Of a DNA stretch of 64,000 nt, positions 17,647 through 26,287 are shown piece by piece. This stretch comes from Clostridium weizhouense (lineage in GTDB: Bacteria; Bacillota; Clostridia; Clostridiales; Clostridiaceae), in contig NZ_JAHXPT010000015.1 of NCBI RefSeq assembly GCF_019431045.1, forward strand, positions 38,572 through 102,571, given 5' to 3'. Within the stretch, counting starts at the first letter, position 1, and every line of letters starts with the position of its first letter. Below the pieces are notes generated by a model. The model had not been told where the DNA came from and did not search any database. It saw nothing but the letters and a program-made list of their open reading frames with translations. The translations under genes were made by a program, and so were the position numbers.

Positions 17647-18339
17647 ATGAAAAAACAAATTTATTCTTTAGTAAACTATAATGAAAGTGTTGCAACTATG
17701 GATGCAGGTGCAGACCATATTGGTTTAGTGCCTATGCAAAGTGGAGGGGTACCAGCCCACCGTGTTCCATTTGATGTTGTAGACCGTATTTTCAATGAGG
17801 CAAAAAAACGTGGTGTTAAATGTGTAGCTATTATGTTAAATAAAGATCCAGATGAAATGATTTTTATTGCAAATAGAGTAAAACCAGATATCCTGCATAT
17901 TGCAGGCATGGAATATACAGCTGATGCAGCTTTTGCTGAAAGATTACATAAAGAATGTCCAGGTGTTGAATTAATGCAGGCCGTTCTTGTAGATGGACCT
18001 GAAGCTGTAGAACGTGCAAAAGAATATGCAAAATTCTGTGATTATATCTTAACAGATTCAGGTCTTGCAGCAGATACAGGTATTGGTGCAAGTGGGATGA
18101 CTCATGATTGGAATATTGATGCTGAGATTGTAAGAACAGTAAATATACCTGTGATTATTGCTGGTGGATTAGGACCAGATAATGTAGAAGAATGTATCAA
18201 AGAGGTTAGACCTTATGGTGTAGATTCTTTAACCAAGACAAGCTATAAATACAATGATGGTGTAATGGAAAAAGATATTCCAAAAGTAAAAGAATTTTGT
18301 GAAAGAGCAGATAAGATTGCTGAAAAATTAGGATTATAA
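17647..18339 (+). CDS. TrpF-like (beta/alpha)8 barrel protein lacking the catalytic Cys
   Basis: 230 residues resembling phosphoribosylanthranilate isomerase: GADHIGLVPM, YILTDSG (the position of the TrpF Asp), GMTHDWNID, IIAGGLGPDNVEECIKEV and GVDSLTKTS. The TrpF general acid sits in a KICG motif at the N-terminus; here it reads KQIYSLV, with no Cys. No trp genes are near. It therefore is probably not PRAI but a sugar-phosphate enzyme partnered with the kinase. It uses CGT arginine codons more than neighbouring genes, which favour AGA, hinting at transfer. Confidence 0.75.
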   Translation: MKKQIYSLVNYNESVATMDAGADHIGLVPMQSGGVPAHRVPFDVVDRIFNEAKKRGVKCVAIMLNKDPDEMIFIANRVKPDILHIAGMEYTADAAFAERLHKECPGVELMQAVLVDGPEAVERAKEYAKFCDYILTDSGLAADTGIGASGMTHDWNIDAEIVRTVNIPVIIAGGLGPDNVEECIKEVRPYGVDSLTKTSYKYNDGVMEKDIPKVKEFCERADKIAEKLGL

Positions 18340-18344
18340 AAGAA

Positions 18345-18396
18345 AGCAAATTCCAATTCGCCCTTATACTATAATATCAACACTGTTTTAAAATAG
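18345..18396. repeat. Family B repeat, right end only
   Basis: Contains AAATTCCAATTCGCCCTTAT and ATCAACACTGTTTTAAAATAG, the right inverted end of family B, with no left half. Confidence 0.7.
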
Positions 18397-18486
18397 AGTC
18401 TATCATTTATACATTTATAAATATGTAGAATATGATAGTTTATTATGTGTAGAATTAAAAATATAGAAGAAAAACAGAAAAAAGAT

Positions 18487-18552
18487 AGAGCATAAAAGTG
18501 AGATAATAGAACTTTTAAAGAGTTTTTAGATCTCGGTTTTATGCTCTTTTTA
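18487..18552. terminator. Probable bidirectional terminator
   Basis: AGAGCATAAAA / TTTTATGCTCT outer stem, inner GAGAT / ATCTC, then T5 on the plus strand. It lies between the TrpF-like gene and the convergent protease gene. Confidence 0.7.
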
Positions 18553-18595
18553 TGCTTAGGATTCATAAATATTATGGTAAATTACAAATATAAAA

Positions 18596-19444
18596 TTAGC
18601 TAACAGAATCTTGTTCTCTATAATTTACCCAGTTAAATGACTTTAAGTTCATATATTTAAATGCAAAAAACATTAATATCCCACCAACTAAAGTAAATAC
18701 TATACATTTAATTACTGTGTTAATAGGAAGTGAATCAAGTATATCTAATGGAAATACTAGTAGGTTATTACAAAAGTGAGCGAATATAGTTAAATATATA
18801 GATTTAGTTTTTATATAAATATAACCAAAAAATAAACCTAATATAAAAGCATTGATTCCTTGTTGAAAGTTTAAATGCATTATAGCAAATATTAAAGCTG
18901 AAATGATTAAGGCTGCTTTATTTGAGTATTTTTTTAGTAATCCATTAAGTATTATTCCTCTATTTATAAACTCCTCCTGTAAAGGGCCTATTATTATAAC
19001 TACAAAGGTCATATATATTGGATCAAGATTAAAAAGTTCGTTAAAATATTTTGAAATTTCTGGATCAGGGATTAAATCTAATAAGTAAGATAAGTTACCA
19101 TCAAAAAATATCCTATATCCTAAAATTAATAAAGCTATAAACATAAAATCTCTTTTTGAAAATTTAAATTTACTATTTTGTGTATTAGTAGGATAAGAAA
19201 ATATTTTATTCATTATAAGTATTGATATTGATGTAACTACTATAGATAAAATTATTTTTATTAATGAATAAATACCACCGTTAAGTTCTTTTAACTTAAA
19301 TATAGGGATAGAAATTATATCGTTTATTATAATGAAGAAAAGTACAATTGATAGACCTTTGAAAAAGCCTGATTCATAAAAAGAAATTTTGTCGTATTCT
19401 AAATTGGTTATGGGTTTAAAGAAATTAAGTTTTGAAAAGTTCAT
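18596..19444 (-). CDS. CPBP-family intramembrane glutamic endopeptidase
   Basis: 282 residues, about eight membrane segments. CPBP/Abi motifs in order: EEFINRG (EExxxR), FAIMHLNFQQG (FxxxH), GYIYIKTKSIYLTIFAHFCNN (HxxxN). Such proteases process prenylated proteins in eukaryotes and are linked to bacteriocin immunity or signalling in Firmicutes. It is single and divergent from its neighbours, with no bacteriocin gene adjacent, so the target is unknown. Confidence 0.9.
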   Translation of the reverse strand: MNFSKLNFFKPITNLEYDKISFYESGFFKGLSIVLFFIIINDIISIPIFKLKELNGGIYSLIKIILSIVVTSISILIMNKIFSYPTNTQNSKFKFSKRDFMFIALLILGYRIFFDGNLSYLLDLIPDPEISKYFNELFNLDPIYMTFVVIIIGPLQEEFINRGIILNGLLKKYSNKAALIISALIFAIMHLNFQQGINAFILGLFFGYIYIKTKSIYLTIFAHFCNNLLVFPLDILDSLPINTVIKCIVFTLVGGILMFFAFKYMNLKSFNWVNYREQDSVS

Positions 19445-19534
19445 AGTTATTCTCCTAATTTTAATAGTATATTTAATATAATATATTTAAATAAAGTTAA
19501 ATTTTATTAAAAATAAATCTAAGAATGCAATATT

Positions 19535-19592
19535 AGGCACATGAAATAAAATAGACCAGCATACTGGTCTATTATTTTTTTTGAACGTGCCT
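19535..19592. repeat. Family A repeat, minimal 58-bp hairpin form
   Basis: AGGCAC at 19535 and GTGCCT ending 19592, with a central stem AATAGACCAG / GGTCTATT. It could also act as a terminator for a minus-strand transcript. Confidence 0.75.
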
Positions 19593-19655
19593 TAATATTA
19601 AAAAATTAATTATGCTGTAAAGAATCAAATAGTAAAGCAAAAAATTTTGTTCTTC

Positions 19656-20153
19656 TTATTTTTTAGGTGTTGCACATTCAGTTGCATGTCCTGTTAGTAT
19701 ATCAATGCCATGAGGAATAGCATCTAAAATTACTTCTAAATTTTCAGAAGCACCTTTAGGACTACCAGGTAAATTTATAATTAATGTTTCATTTCTTATA
19801 CCAGAAATACCCCTTGATAACATAGCTTTAGGTGTTATTTTTAAAGAGGCAGCTCTCATTGCTTCACCAAATCCAGGGACTAATTTTTCAGATACTTTCA
19901 ATGTTGCTTCAGGCGTTACATCTCTTTTAGAAAATCCAGTACCACCATTTGTAAGAATCAAGTTAACTTTTAAATCATCACAAAGATAAATTAATTCTTT
20001 ACTTATCAAATCAATGTCATCAGGTAGTACTTTGTAATAAGTTATAGAATATTTATCTTTTGGAAGAATATTTTTAATAGTTGGTCCTGTAATATCTTCA
20101 CGTTCACCAACATGTCCTTTATCACTCATAGTAAGTATAGCTGTTTTTATCAT
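19656..20153 (-). CDS. mogA: Molybdopterin adenylyltransferase MogA/MoaB family
   Basis: 165 residues. MoaB/Mog fold motifs ILTMSDKGHVGEREDITGP, LILTNGGTGFSKRDVTPEAT (GGTG and DVTPEA are diagnostic) and LIINLPGSPKGASENLEVILDAIPHGIDIL. Adenylylates molybdopterin before MoeA inserts molybdate or tungstate. Start at 20153 because AGGAGA (20166-20161) is well spaced from it; upstream ATGs overlap the RBS. It diverges from moeA and the rest of the Mo-cofactor cluster. Confidence 0.92.
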   Translation of the reverse strand: MIKTAILTMSDKGHVGEREDITGPTIKNILPKDKYSITYYKVLPDDIDLISKELIYLCDDLKVNLILTNGGTGFSKRDVTPEATLKVSEKLVPGFGEAMRAASLKITPKAMLSRGISGIRNETLIINLPGSPKGASENLEVILDAIPHGIDILTGHATECATPKK

Positions 20154-20173
20154 AATCATATCTCCTATCAACA

Positions 20174-20586
20174 ATTTTCATATATATTTTAATACACAAG
20201 CTATAATCATTTTACATCTAAATAATATTTAAATTAAAACTTACTATTATGTAGAATAATAGAGCAAATAATACCTAATTAGAGTTATACATTTCTACAA
20301 TACAAATATGGTAAAAAATTAAGAATTATTAAATTAAATTGTTAGATTAGATTCTCTTTTAAAGATATTAATAAATTTAAAATTATATAGTAAAGAGCAT
20401 TATAGAATTAATTAAAAGGATTTCAATAATATAGGTTGAATATATACATTAGTAAATATATAGAAAAATATGTATTATAAAGTATATATTTAGCAATAAA
20501 TAATGTTCGAATAAAAAAGTTTATTGCAATATAACTTATAAAAATTTGATCTTATTTATTAATATTTAATAAGAAGGGGATTTGAG
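20174..20586. other. Divergent intergenic region, no gene seen
   Basis: AT-rich region between mogA (leftward) and moeA (rightward). It must hold both promoters. I see no GC-rich Moco-riboswitch-like structure and no family A, B or D repeat. Confidence 0.5.
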
Positions 20587-21801
20587 ATGATTAATATAGA
20601 AGAAGCACTAAATATAATTAATAAGGAAACAAAAATACTTGGAATAGAAAAGAGGGATTTATTAGATAGTGTTAATAGAGTTTTAGCAGAAGATATATAC
20701 TCTAAGGATAATTTACCACCATTTAATAAGTCCTCAAAGGATGGATATGCTATAAAAAGTAGTGATACATTTAACTGTAGTAGAGAGAATAGCTGTAAAC
20801 TTAAGATAAAAGGTATTATAAAAGCAGGGGATTTTATTGAAGATACTTTAAAAAATGGAGAAGCTTATAAAATAATGACAGGGGCACCAGTACCTAAAGG
20901 GGCAGATGCAGTTATAAAAATTGAAGATATTGAAACAGAAGATAATAATCTTTTAATTTTTGAGGAAATAGAAAAGGATAATAATATAATCAAATTTGGT
21001 GAAGAAATTAAACTTGGTGATTTAGCAATTAAGAAAGATTGTGTTATAAGACCAGTAGAAATAGGAGCATTAGCATCACTTGGGTACAGTAATATTAATG
21101 TTTACAAAGCTCCAACTGTAGCATTAATTATTACTGGTGATGAACTTGTTGATATAAATTCAAATATTGAAAAGGGCCAAATAAGAAATAGTAATGAATA
21201 TTCATTGAAAGCATTAGTGACAGGTTTAAATGCAGAAGTTTTATCTTTAGGTATTGTTTCTGATGATAAAGAGAATTTAAAAGAAAAAATGAAATATGCA
21301 TTAGAAAATTCAGATATTGTTATTACTTCAGGAGGAGCATCTGTTGGGGATTATGATTTTGTTAAAGATATTTTAAAAGAAATAGGAGCTGATATTAAAT
21401 TTTCAAAAATAGCAATCAAACCAGGAAAACCAGTAACATTTGCTACATTTAAGGAAAAATTATTTTTTGCACTTCCAGGGAACCCATCATCTATAATAAC
21501 AACATTCCAAAAATTTGTTAAACCAAGTATTGAAAAAATGATGGGAAAAGATAATTTTGATTCAGAAGAATTTCCTGTTAAATTAATGTATGATTTTCAT
21601 GATGAAGTGGGTAGAGAAAAATATGTGTATGTTCAAATAAAAAAGGTAGATGGAAGTTATTGTGCATATAAAGTAGGATCACAGTGTTCTAATCATCTAA
21701 TGACTATGAGTAGAGCCAATGGAATAGTTATTGTTCCTAAAGAAATTGGAGATGTAAAAGCAGGACAAGTACTTAATGGAAAATTTATATTTAGAAAATA
21801 A
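20587..21801 (+). CDS. moeA: Molybdopterin molybdenumtransferase MoeA, copy 1
   Basis: 404 residues. MoeA domains: DNLPPFNKSSKDGYAIKS (domain III start), IMTGAPVPKGADAVIKIED, RPVEIGALASLGYSNINVYKAPTVALIITGDEL, TSGGASVGDYDFVKDIL (the GGxSVG-type molybdopterin site), ALPGNPSSIITTF, and C-terminal SQCSNHLMTMSRANGIVIVP. Inserts the metal into adenylated molybdopterin. Note S-K-D-G in the motif where copy 2 has the usual A-M-D-G. A close paralog follows fdhF. Confidence 0.95.
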   Translation: MINIEEALNIINKETKILGIEKRDLLDSVNRVLAEDIYSKDNLPPFNKSSKDGYAIKSSDTFNCSRENSCKLKIKGIIKAGDFIEDTLKNGEAYKIMTGAPVPKGADAVIKIEDIETEDNNLLIFEEIEKDNNIIKFGEEIKLGDLAIKKDCVIRPVEIGALASLGYSNINVYKAPTVALIITGDELVDINSNIEKGQIRNSNEYSLKALVTGLNAEVLSLGIVSDDKENLKEKMKYALENSDIVITSGGASVGDYDFVKDILKEIGADIKFSKIAIKPGKPVTFATFKEKLFFALPGNPSSIITTFQKFVKPSIEKMMGKDNFDSEEFPVKLMYDFHDEVGREKYVYVQIKKVDGSYCAYKVGSQCSNHLMTMSRANGIVIVPKEIGDVKAGQVLNGKFIFRK

Positions 21802-22140
21802 TAAAGAGATATTCTTTCAAAATTATGAATAAGTGTTGAATTTTTAAATAATCACAAAGATAAATTCACTCTCTACTATACAAATTAATATCATCAATTA
21901 AGTACTTTATAATAAGTTATATAATATTTATAAATGGTATAACCAACTAGTTTAGTAAGGAACTTATATATTTTAAATAATTTGTCTGTTAAAATTATAG
22001 TACAATTAAATAGTTTTTTGAAATAGGTCGTATTTATATTTAAAAATTATCATTATATAGAATGATAAAGAAAATCATGTGCTATTATAATAATATAGTG
22101 GAAAATTACAGAATATAGTCGAAAAAGATAAAATATTTAT

Positions 22141-22188
22141 TTGACTATTAAATTTTGTCGGGTTAAAATGGTATTTATAAATACCATT
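22141..22188 (+). promoter_or_regulatory. Promoter and perfect palindrome before the FDH operon
   Basis: TTGACT (22141-22146), 17-bp spacer, TAAAAT (22164-22169). A perfect 22-bp palindrome (22167-22188, half-site AATGGTATTTA) overlaps the -10 and probable start site. The TTG start codon of the next gene is 22 bp downstream. The position suits a repressor. It does not match Rex, FNR or E. coli ModE boxes as I know them. Confidence 0.65.
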
Positions 22189-22210
22189 ATTATGGCATTG
22201 AGGTGTAAGT

Positions 22211-22561
22211 TTGCTTAGTGAAGAGTTAGAATTACAAGAGAAAATAAGAAAACTATCGATAAAGATTGTTAAATATTATAGAGGAAAAGGTCCTGATAAT
22301 GTTAAAGTAAATATAAAGGGAAATCTTATAATTATACACATTAAAGGAATACTTTCTAATTTATCTGAAATTTTAGTTAATCAAGGGGCTTGCAATGAAG
22401 TGAAAAAATATTGGAAATATATAAAGCCACATCTTGAAGAGGAATTTTTAGATGAAGTTCATAATATTATTGGAAAAGATTTTGATTATGATTGGGAAAT
22501 ATATAATTTAGAAAATAGAGATAGGGAAATAGTAATAAAAATTAATAGAAAAATGGTTTGA
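22211..22561 (+). CDS. DUF2294-like protein upstream of formate dehydrogenase
   Basis: 116 residues from a TTG start with GAGGTG (22200-22205) 5 nt before it. Features YRGKGPDNVKVNIKGNLIIIHIKGILSNLSEILV and ...VHNIIGKDFDYDWEIYNLENRDREIVIKI, resembling DUF2294 (Na-translocating-decarboxylase-associated) proteins. First gene after the palindromic promoter and before fdhF, so a role in FDH expression or assembly is plausible but unproven. Confidence 0.65.
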   Translation: MLSEELELQEKIRKLSIKIVKYYRGKGPDNVKVNIKGNLIIIHIKGILSNLSEILVNQGACNEVKKYWKYIKPHLEEEFLDEVHNIIGKDFDYDWEIYNLENRDREIVIKINRKMV

Positions 22562-22593
22562 TTGAAGAGAAAGAAATATCTTAGCTTTTTGAT

Positions 22594-22641
22594 AAGCCAG
22601 TACTTTGTGTTAGTAGACACTTTGTACTGGCTTTTTTTATT
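22594..22641 (+). terminator. Terminator/attenuator between the DUF2294 gene and fdhF
   Basis: AAGCCAGTAC / GTACTGGCTT with inner GTGT / ACAC and T7. It lies inside the presumed operon, 55 bp before fdhF, so readthrough or attenuation would be needed, or fdhF has its own promoter. Confidence 0.85.
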
Positions 22642-22695
22642 TTTACAAATATAGTTAAAAAAACAAATATTTTAAATTAAAGGAGAATTTTTTAT

Positions 22696-24831
22696 ATGGA
22701 AAAGAAAGTGTTAACGGTATGTCCATACTGTGGAAGCGGATGTCAGCTTTATTTAGTAGTAAAAGATGGTGAAATTGTTAGAGCGGAGCCAGCTAATGGA
22801 AGAACTAATGAAGGTAAATTATGTTTAAAAGGTCATTATGGTTGGGACTTTTTAAATGATCCTAAAATATTGACTGCTAGAATTAAGCAACCAATGATAA
22901 GAAAGAACGGTTTATTAGAAGAAGTATCATGGGAAGAGGCAACTAAGTTTGTTGCAGAAAAGTTAACAGCTATAAAAGAAAAATATGGTCCAGATGCTAT
23001 TATGGGAACAGGGGCAGCAAGAGGTCCAGGAAATGAAGCTAATTATATAATGCAAAAATTTATGAGAGCTGTAATTGGAACTAACAATGTTGATCATTGT
23101 GCAAGAGTTTGTCATGGTCCATCAGTAGCAGGATTATCTTATTCACTAGGTGATGGAGCAATGTCTAATTCTATTGAGGAAATAGAAGATACAGATTTAG
23201 TATTTATTTTTGGATATAATGCAGCAGATACTCATCCAATTGTAGCAAGAAGAATAGTTAAAGCAAAAGAAAAAGGAGCAAAAATAATTGTTACAGATCC
23301 AAGAATAACTGAAACTTCAAAGTTTGCTGATCTACATTTACCTATAAAAGGTGGAACTAATATGGTATTAGTAAATGCTTTTGGTAATGTATTAATAAAT
23401 GAAGAGTTATATGATAAAGAATACGTTAGAAATTATACAGAAGGATTTGAAGAATATAAAGAAAATGTTAAAAAGTATACTCCAGAATATGCAGAAAAAA
23501 TCACTGGTGTTAAAGCTGATGATATAAGAAAGGCTATGAGAGAATATTCAAAAGCAAAAACTGCAACTATTCTTTATGGAATGGGAGTATGCCAATTCTC
23601 ACAAGCTGTAGATGTGGTAAAAGGATTAGCTTCATTAGCACTTTTAACAGGAAATTTTGGAAAACTTAATGTAGGAATTGGCCCTGTTCGTGGTCAAAAT
23701 AATGTTCAAGGTTCTTGTGATATGGGAGCTTTACCTAATGTATATCCAGGATATCAAAAAGTTACAGATAAAAAAGTTAAAGAAAAATTTGAGAAAGCTT
23801 GGGGCGTTAAGTTATCTGATAAGGTTGGATATTTCTTAACAGAAGTACCTCATCTAGTATTAAAAGAAAATAAATTAAAGGCTTATTACATATTTGGAGA
23901 AGATCCAGTACAAAGTGATCCAAATGCAGCTGAATTAAGAGAAGCTTTAGATGAAATGGAATTAGTAATAGTTCAAGATATTTTTATGAATAAAACTGCA
24001 CTTCATGCTGATGTAGTTTTGCCAGCAACTAGTTGGGGTGAACATGATGGAGTTTATTCATCAGCAGATCGTGGATTCCAAAGAATTAGAAAAGCTGTTG
24101 AACCAAAAGGCAATGTAAAAACAGATTGGGAAATTATATGTGATATAGCAACAGCCATGGGATATGAAATGAGTTATAAGAATACAGAAGAAATATGGGA
24201 TGAAATGAGAAGTTTATGTCCAGATTTTGCAGGAGCAAGTTATAAAAAACTTGATGAACTAGGTGGAGTTCAATGGCCATGTCCTAATGAACAACACAAA
24301 GGAACTAAATATTTATATTCAGGAAATAAATTTTCAACTGATAATGGAAAAGGAAAGTTATTTGCTTGCGAATGGAGACAACCTATGGAAGTTCCTGATA
24401 AAGACTATCCATTAAGTTTATCTACAGTTAGAGAAGTAGGACATTATTCAGTTAGAACAATGACTGGAAATTGTAGAGCATTAAGAAGTTTAGCAGATGA
24501 ACCAGGTTTTATTAGTATGAGTATTGAAGATGGTGAAAATCTTGGAATAAAAGATGGAGAGCTAGTTAGAGTAACTTCAAGAAGAGGTAGTGTTATATCT
24601 AGAGCATCAATAAACGAAAGAACGAAGAAAGGATCTACATTTATGACATATCATTGGTGGATAGGGGCTTGTAATGAGTTAACTAATGATTCTTTAGATC
24701 CAATATGTAAAACTCCTGAATTTAAATATTGTGCAGTTAAAGTAGAAAAAATTGATGATCAAGATTGGGCAGAATCATATGTAAAAGATGAGTATGAAAA
24801 AATAAGAAGAAAAATGAATATAAAAGAATAG
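22696..24831 (+). CDS. fdhF: Formate dehydrogenase H-type catalytic subunit, cysteine form
   Basis: 711 residues, molybdopterin oxidoreductase family. A [4Fe-4S] site is formed by Cys9, Cys12, Cys16 and Cys43 (CPYCGSGC...CLKG). The active-site loop is NVDHCARVCHGPSVAG with Cys139 where E. coli FdhF has Sec140; the codon is TGT, so no selenocysteine. The following His and GRGP-like residues are retained. C-terminal molybdopterin-dinucleotide domain (about 585-700) contains VTSRRGSVISRA. No signal peptide: cytoplasmic. With the HycB-like and hydrogenase genes downstream it likely forms an electron-bifurcation-free formate/H2/CO2 complex. Confidence 0.95.
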   Translation: MEKKVLTVCPYCGSGCQLYLVVKDGEIVRAEPANGRTNEGKLCLKGHYGWDFLNDPKILTARIKQPMIRKNGLLEEVSWEEATKFVAEKLTAIKEKYGPDAIMGTGAARGPGNEANYIMQKFMRAVIGTNNVDHCARVCHGPSVAGLSYSLGDGAMSNSIEEIEDTDLVFIFGYNAADTHPIVARRIVKAKEKGAKIIVTDPRITETSKFADLHLPIKGGTNMVLVNAFGNVLINEELYDKEYVRNYTEGFEEYKENVKKYTPEYAEKITGVKADDIRKAMREYSKAKTATILYGMGVCQFSQAVDVVKGLASLALLTGNFGKLNVGIGPVRGQNNVQGSCDMGALPNVYPGYQKVTDKKVKEKFEKAWGVKLSDKVGYFLTEVPHLVLKENKLKAYYIFGEDPVQSDPNAAELREALDEMELVIVQDIFMNKTALHADVVLPATSWGEHDGVYSSADRGFQRIRKAVEPKGNVKTDWEIICDIATAMGYEMSYKNTEEIWDEMRSLCPDFAGASYKKLDELGGVQWPCPNEQHKGTKYLYSGNKFSTDNGKGKLFACEWRQPMEVPDKDYPLSLSTVREVGHYSVRTMTGNCRALRSLADEPGFISMSIEDGENLGIKDGELVRVTSRRGSVISRASINERTKKGSTFMTYHWWIGACNELTNDSLDPICKTPEFKYCAVKVEKIDDQDWAESYVKDEYEKIRRKMNIKE

Positions 24832-24900
24832 AAATTTTATACACATTTATACACGAAAGAAAATAATATAGGAAAAATGTGTGTTATCAAGTAAATATCA

Positions 24901-25040
24901 GTTGAGAGTGGAGAGTTAAGGGAAAAATTCCCTAATGGAATTTTAAAATATATATTTTTAGAAAGTCTTTAAGACTTTCAACTAAAACTCTAAACTCTCA
25001 ATTATCAACTCTCAACTAAAAAAAGTGTGGTGTAGCCACT
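24901..25040. repeat. Family D palindromic repeat
   Basis: Inverted ends GTTGAGAGTGGAGAGTT and AACTCTCAATTATCAACTCTCAAC, inner AAAGTCTTTAAGACTTTC, tail GTGTGGTGTAGCCAC. Diverged from the 12748 and 34191 copies in the ends but with the same layout. Confidence 0.7.
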
Positions 25041-25072
25041 TTGTTCTATTATTGTTTGAAAGGAATTTTAAT

Positions 25073-26287
25073 ATGATTAATATAGATGATGCACTAAATA
25101 TAATTTGTAAAGAAACAAAAATACTTGGAATAGAAAATAAAGATTTATTAAGTAGTATTAATAGAGTTTTGGCAGAAGATATTCATTCTAAAGATAATTT
25201 GCCACCATTTAATAAATCAGCTATGGATGGATACGCTATAAAAAGTAATGATACATTTAACTGTAGTAAAGAAAATATTTGTGAGCTTAAGATAAAAGGA
25301 ATAGTAAAAGCAGGAGATTTTATTAATGATACTTTAAAAAATGGAGAAGCTTATAAGATAATGACAGGGGCTCCAATTCCTAATGGAGCAGATGCAGTTA
25401 TAGAAATTGAAAAAGTTGAAAGAAAAGAAGATAAACTTTTTATTTTTGAACAGGTAAAGGAAAGTAATAACATAATTAAATTTGGAGAAGAAATTAAAAT
25501 AGGTGATTTAGCAATTAATAAAAATACTGTTATAAGACCAGTAGAAATAGGAGTATTAGCATCACTTGGATATAGCAGCGTTAAGGTCTATAAGGTACCA
25601 ACTGTAGCACTTATTATTACTGGTGATGAACTTGTTGATATAAATTCTAAAATCCAAAATGGACAAATAAGAAATAGTAATGAATATTCATTAAAAGCGT
25701 TAGTAACAAATTTAAATGCAGAAGCTTTATCTTTAGGGATTGTTTCTGATGATAAAGAAATTTTAAAAGAAAAAATTAAGTATGCTTTAGAAAAAGCAGA
25801 TATTGTTATTACTTCAGGGGGAGCATCTGTTGGAGACTATGATTTTGTTAAAGATACTTTAAAAGAAATAGGAGCAGATATTAAATTTTCAAAAATAGCA
25901 ATTAAGCCAGGAAAACCAGTAACTTTTGCTACATTTAATGAAAAATTATTTTTTGCACTTCCAGGAAACCCATCATCATTAATAACTAGCTTTGAAAATT
26001 TTGTAAAGCCAACTATTGAAAAAGTTATGGGAAAAGAAAATTGTAATTCAGAAGAATTTCCTGTTATTTTAATGGATGATTTTAAAGGAAAACCAGGCAG
26101 ACAAAAATATGTGTATGTTGAAATAAAAAAGAAAGATGGCGTTTATTATGCATATAATATTGGTTCTCAATGTTCTAATCATTTAATGACAATGAGTAGA
26201 GCTAATGGATTAATAATTATACCTAAAGAATTTGGAAATGCTAAAGCAGGAGAAGTTTTTAATGGAAAATTTATATTTAAAAAATAA
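25073..26287 (+). CDS. moeA: Molybdopterin molybdenumtransferase MoeA, copy 2
   Basis: 404 residues; most of its length is identical to copy 1 at 20587 (same motifs NKSAMDGYAIKS, GGASVGDYDFVKD, LPGNPSSLITSF, QCSNHLMTMSRANG). Start at 25073 behind AAAGGAA; longer in-frame extensions enter the repeat. Copies 1 and 2 flank fdhF and may specialise, for example for molybdate versus tungstate or for FDH versus other enzymes. The 3' end overlaps the MobB-FdhD start. Confidence 0.94.
   Translation: MINIDDALNIICKETKILGIENKDLLSSINRVLAEDIHSKDNLPPFNKSAMDGYAIKSNDTFNCSKENICELKIKGIVKAGDFINDTLKNGEAYKIMTGAPIPNGADAVIEIEKVERKEDKLFIFEQVKESNNIIKFGEEIKIGDLAINKNTVIRPVEIGVLASLGYSSVKVYKVPTVALIITGDELVDINSKIQNGQIRNSNEYSLKALVTNLNAEALSLGIVSDDKEILKEKIKYALEKADIVITSGGASVGDYDFVKDTLKEIGADIKFSKIAIKPGKPVTFATFNEKLFFALPGNPSSLITSFENFVKPTIEKVMGKENCNSEEFPVILMDDFKGKPGRQKYVYVEIKKKDGVYYAYNIGSQCSNHLMTMSRANGLIIIPKEFGNAKAGEVFNGKFIFKK

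Noticed and set aside
17647..18339. Phosphoribosylanthranilate isomerase of tryptophan synthesis
   Set aside because: The catalytic Cys motif is absent and there are no trp genes nearby; named TrpF-like only.
20174..20586. Molybdenum cofactor riboswitch upstream of moeA
   Set aside because: The Moco motif is long and relatively GC-rich; this region is uniformly AT-rich with no matching helices.
23101..23130. Selenocysteine in FdhF
   Set aside because: The aligned codon is TGT (Cys139), not TGA, and the frame is continuous.
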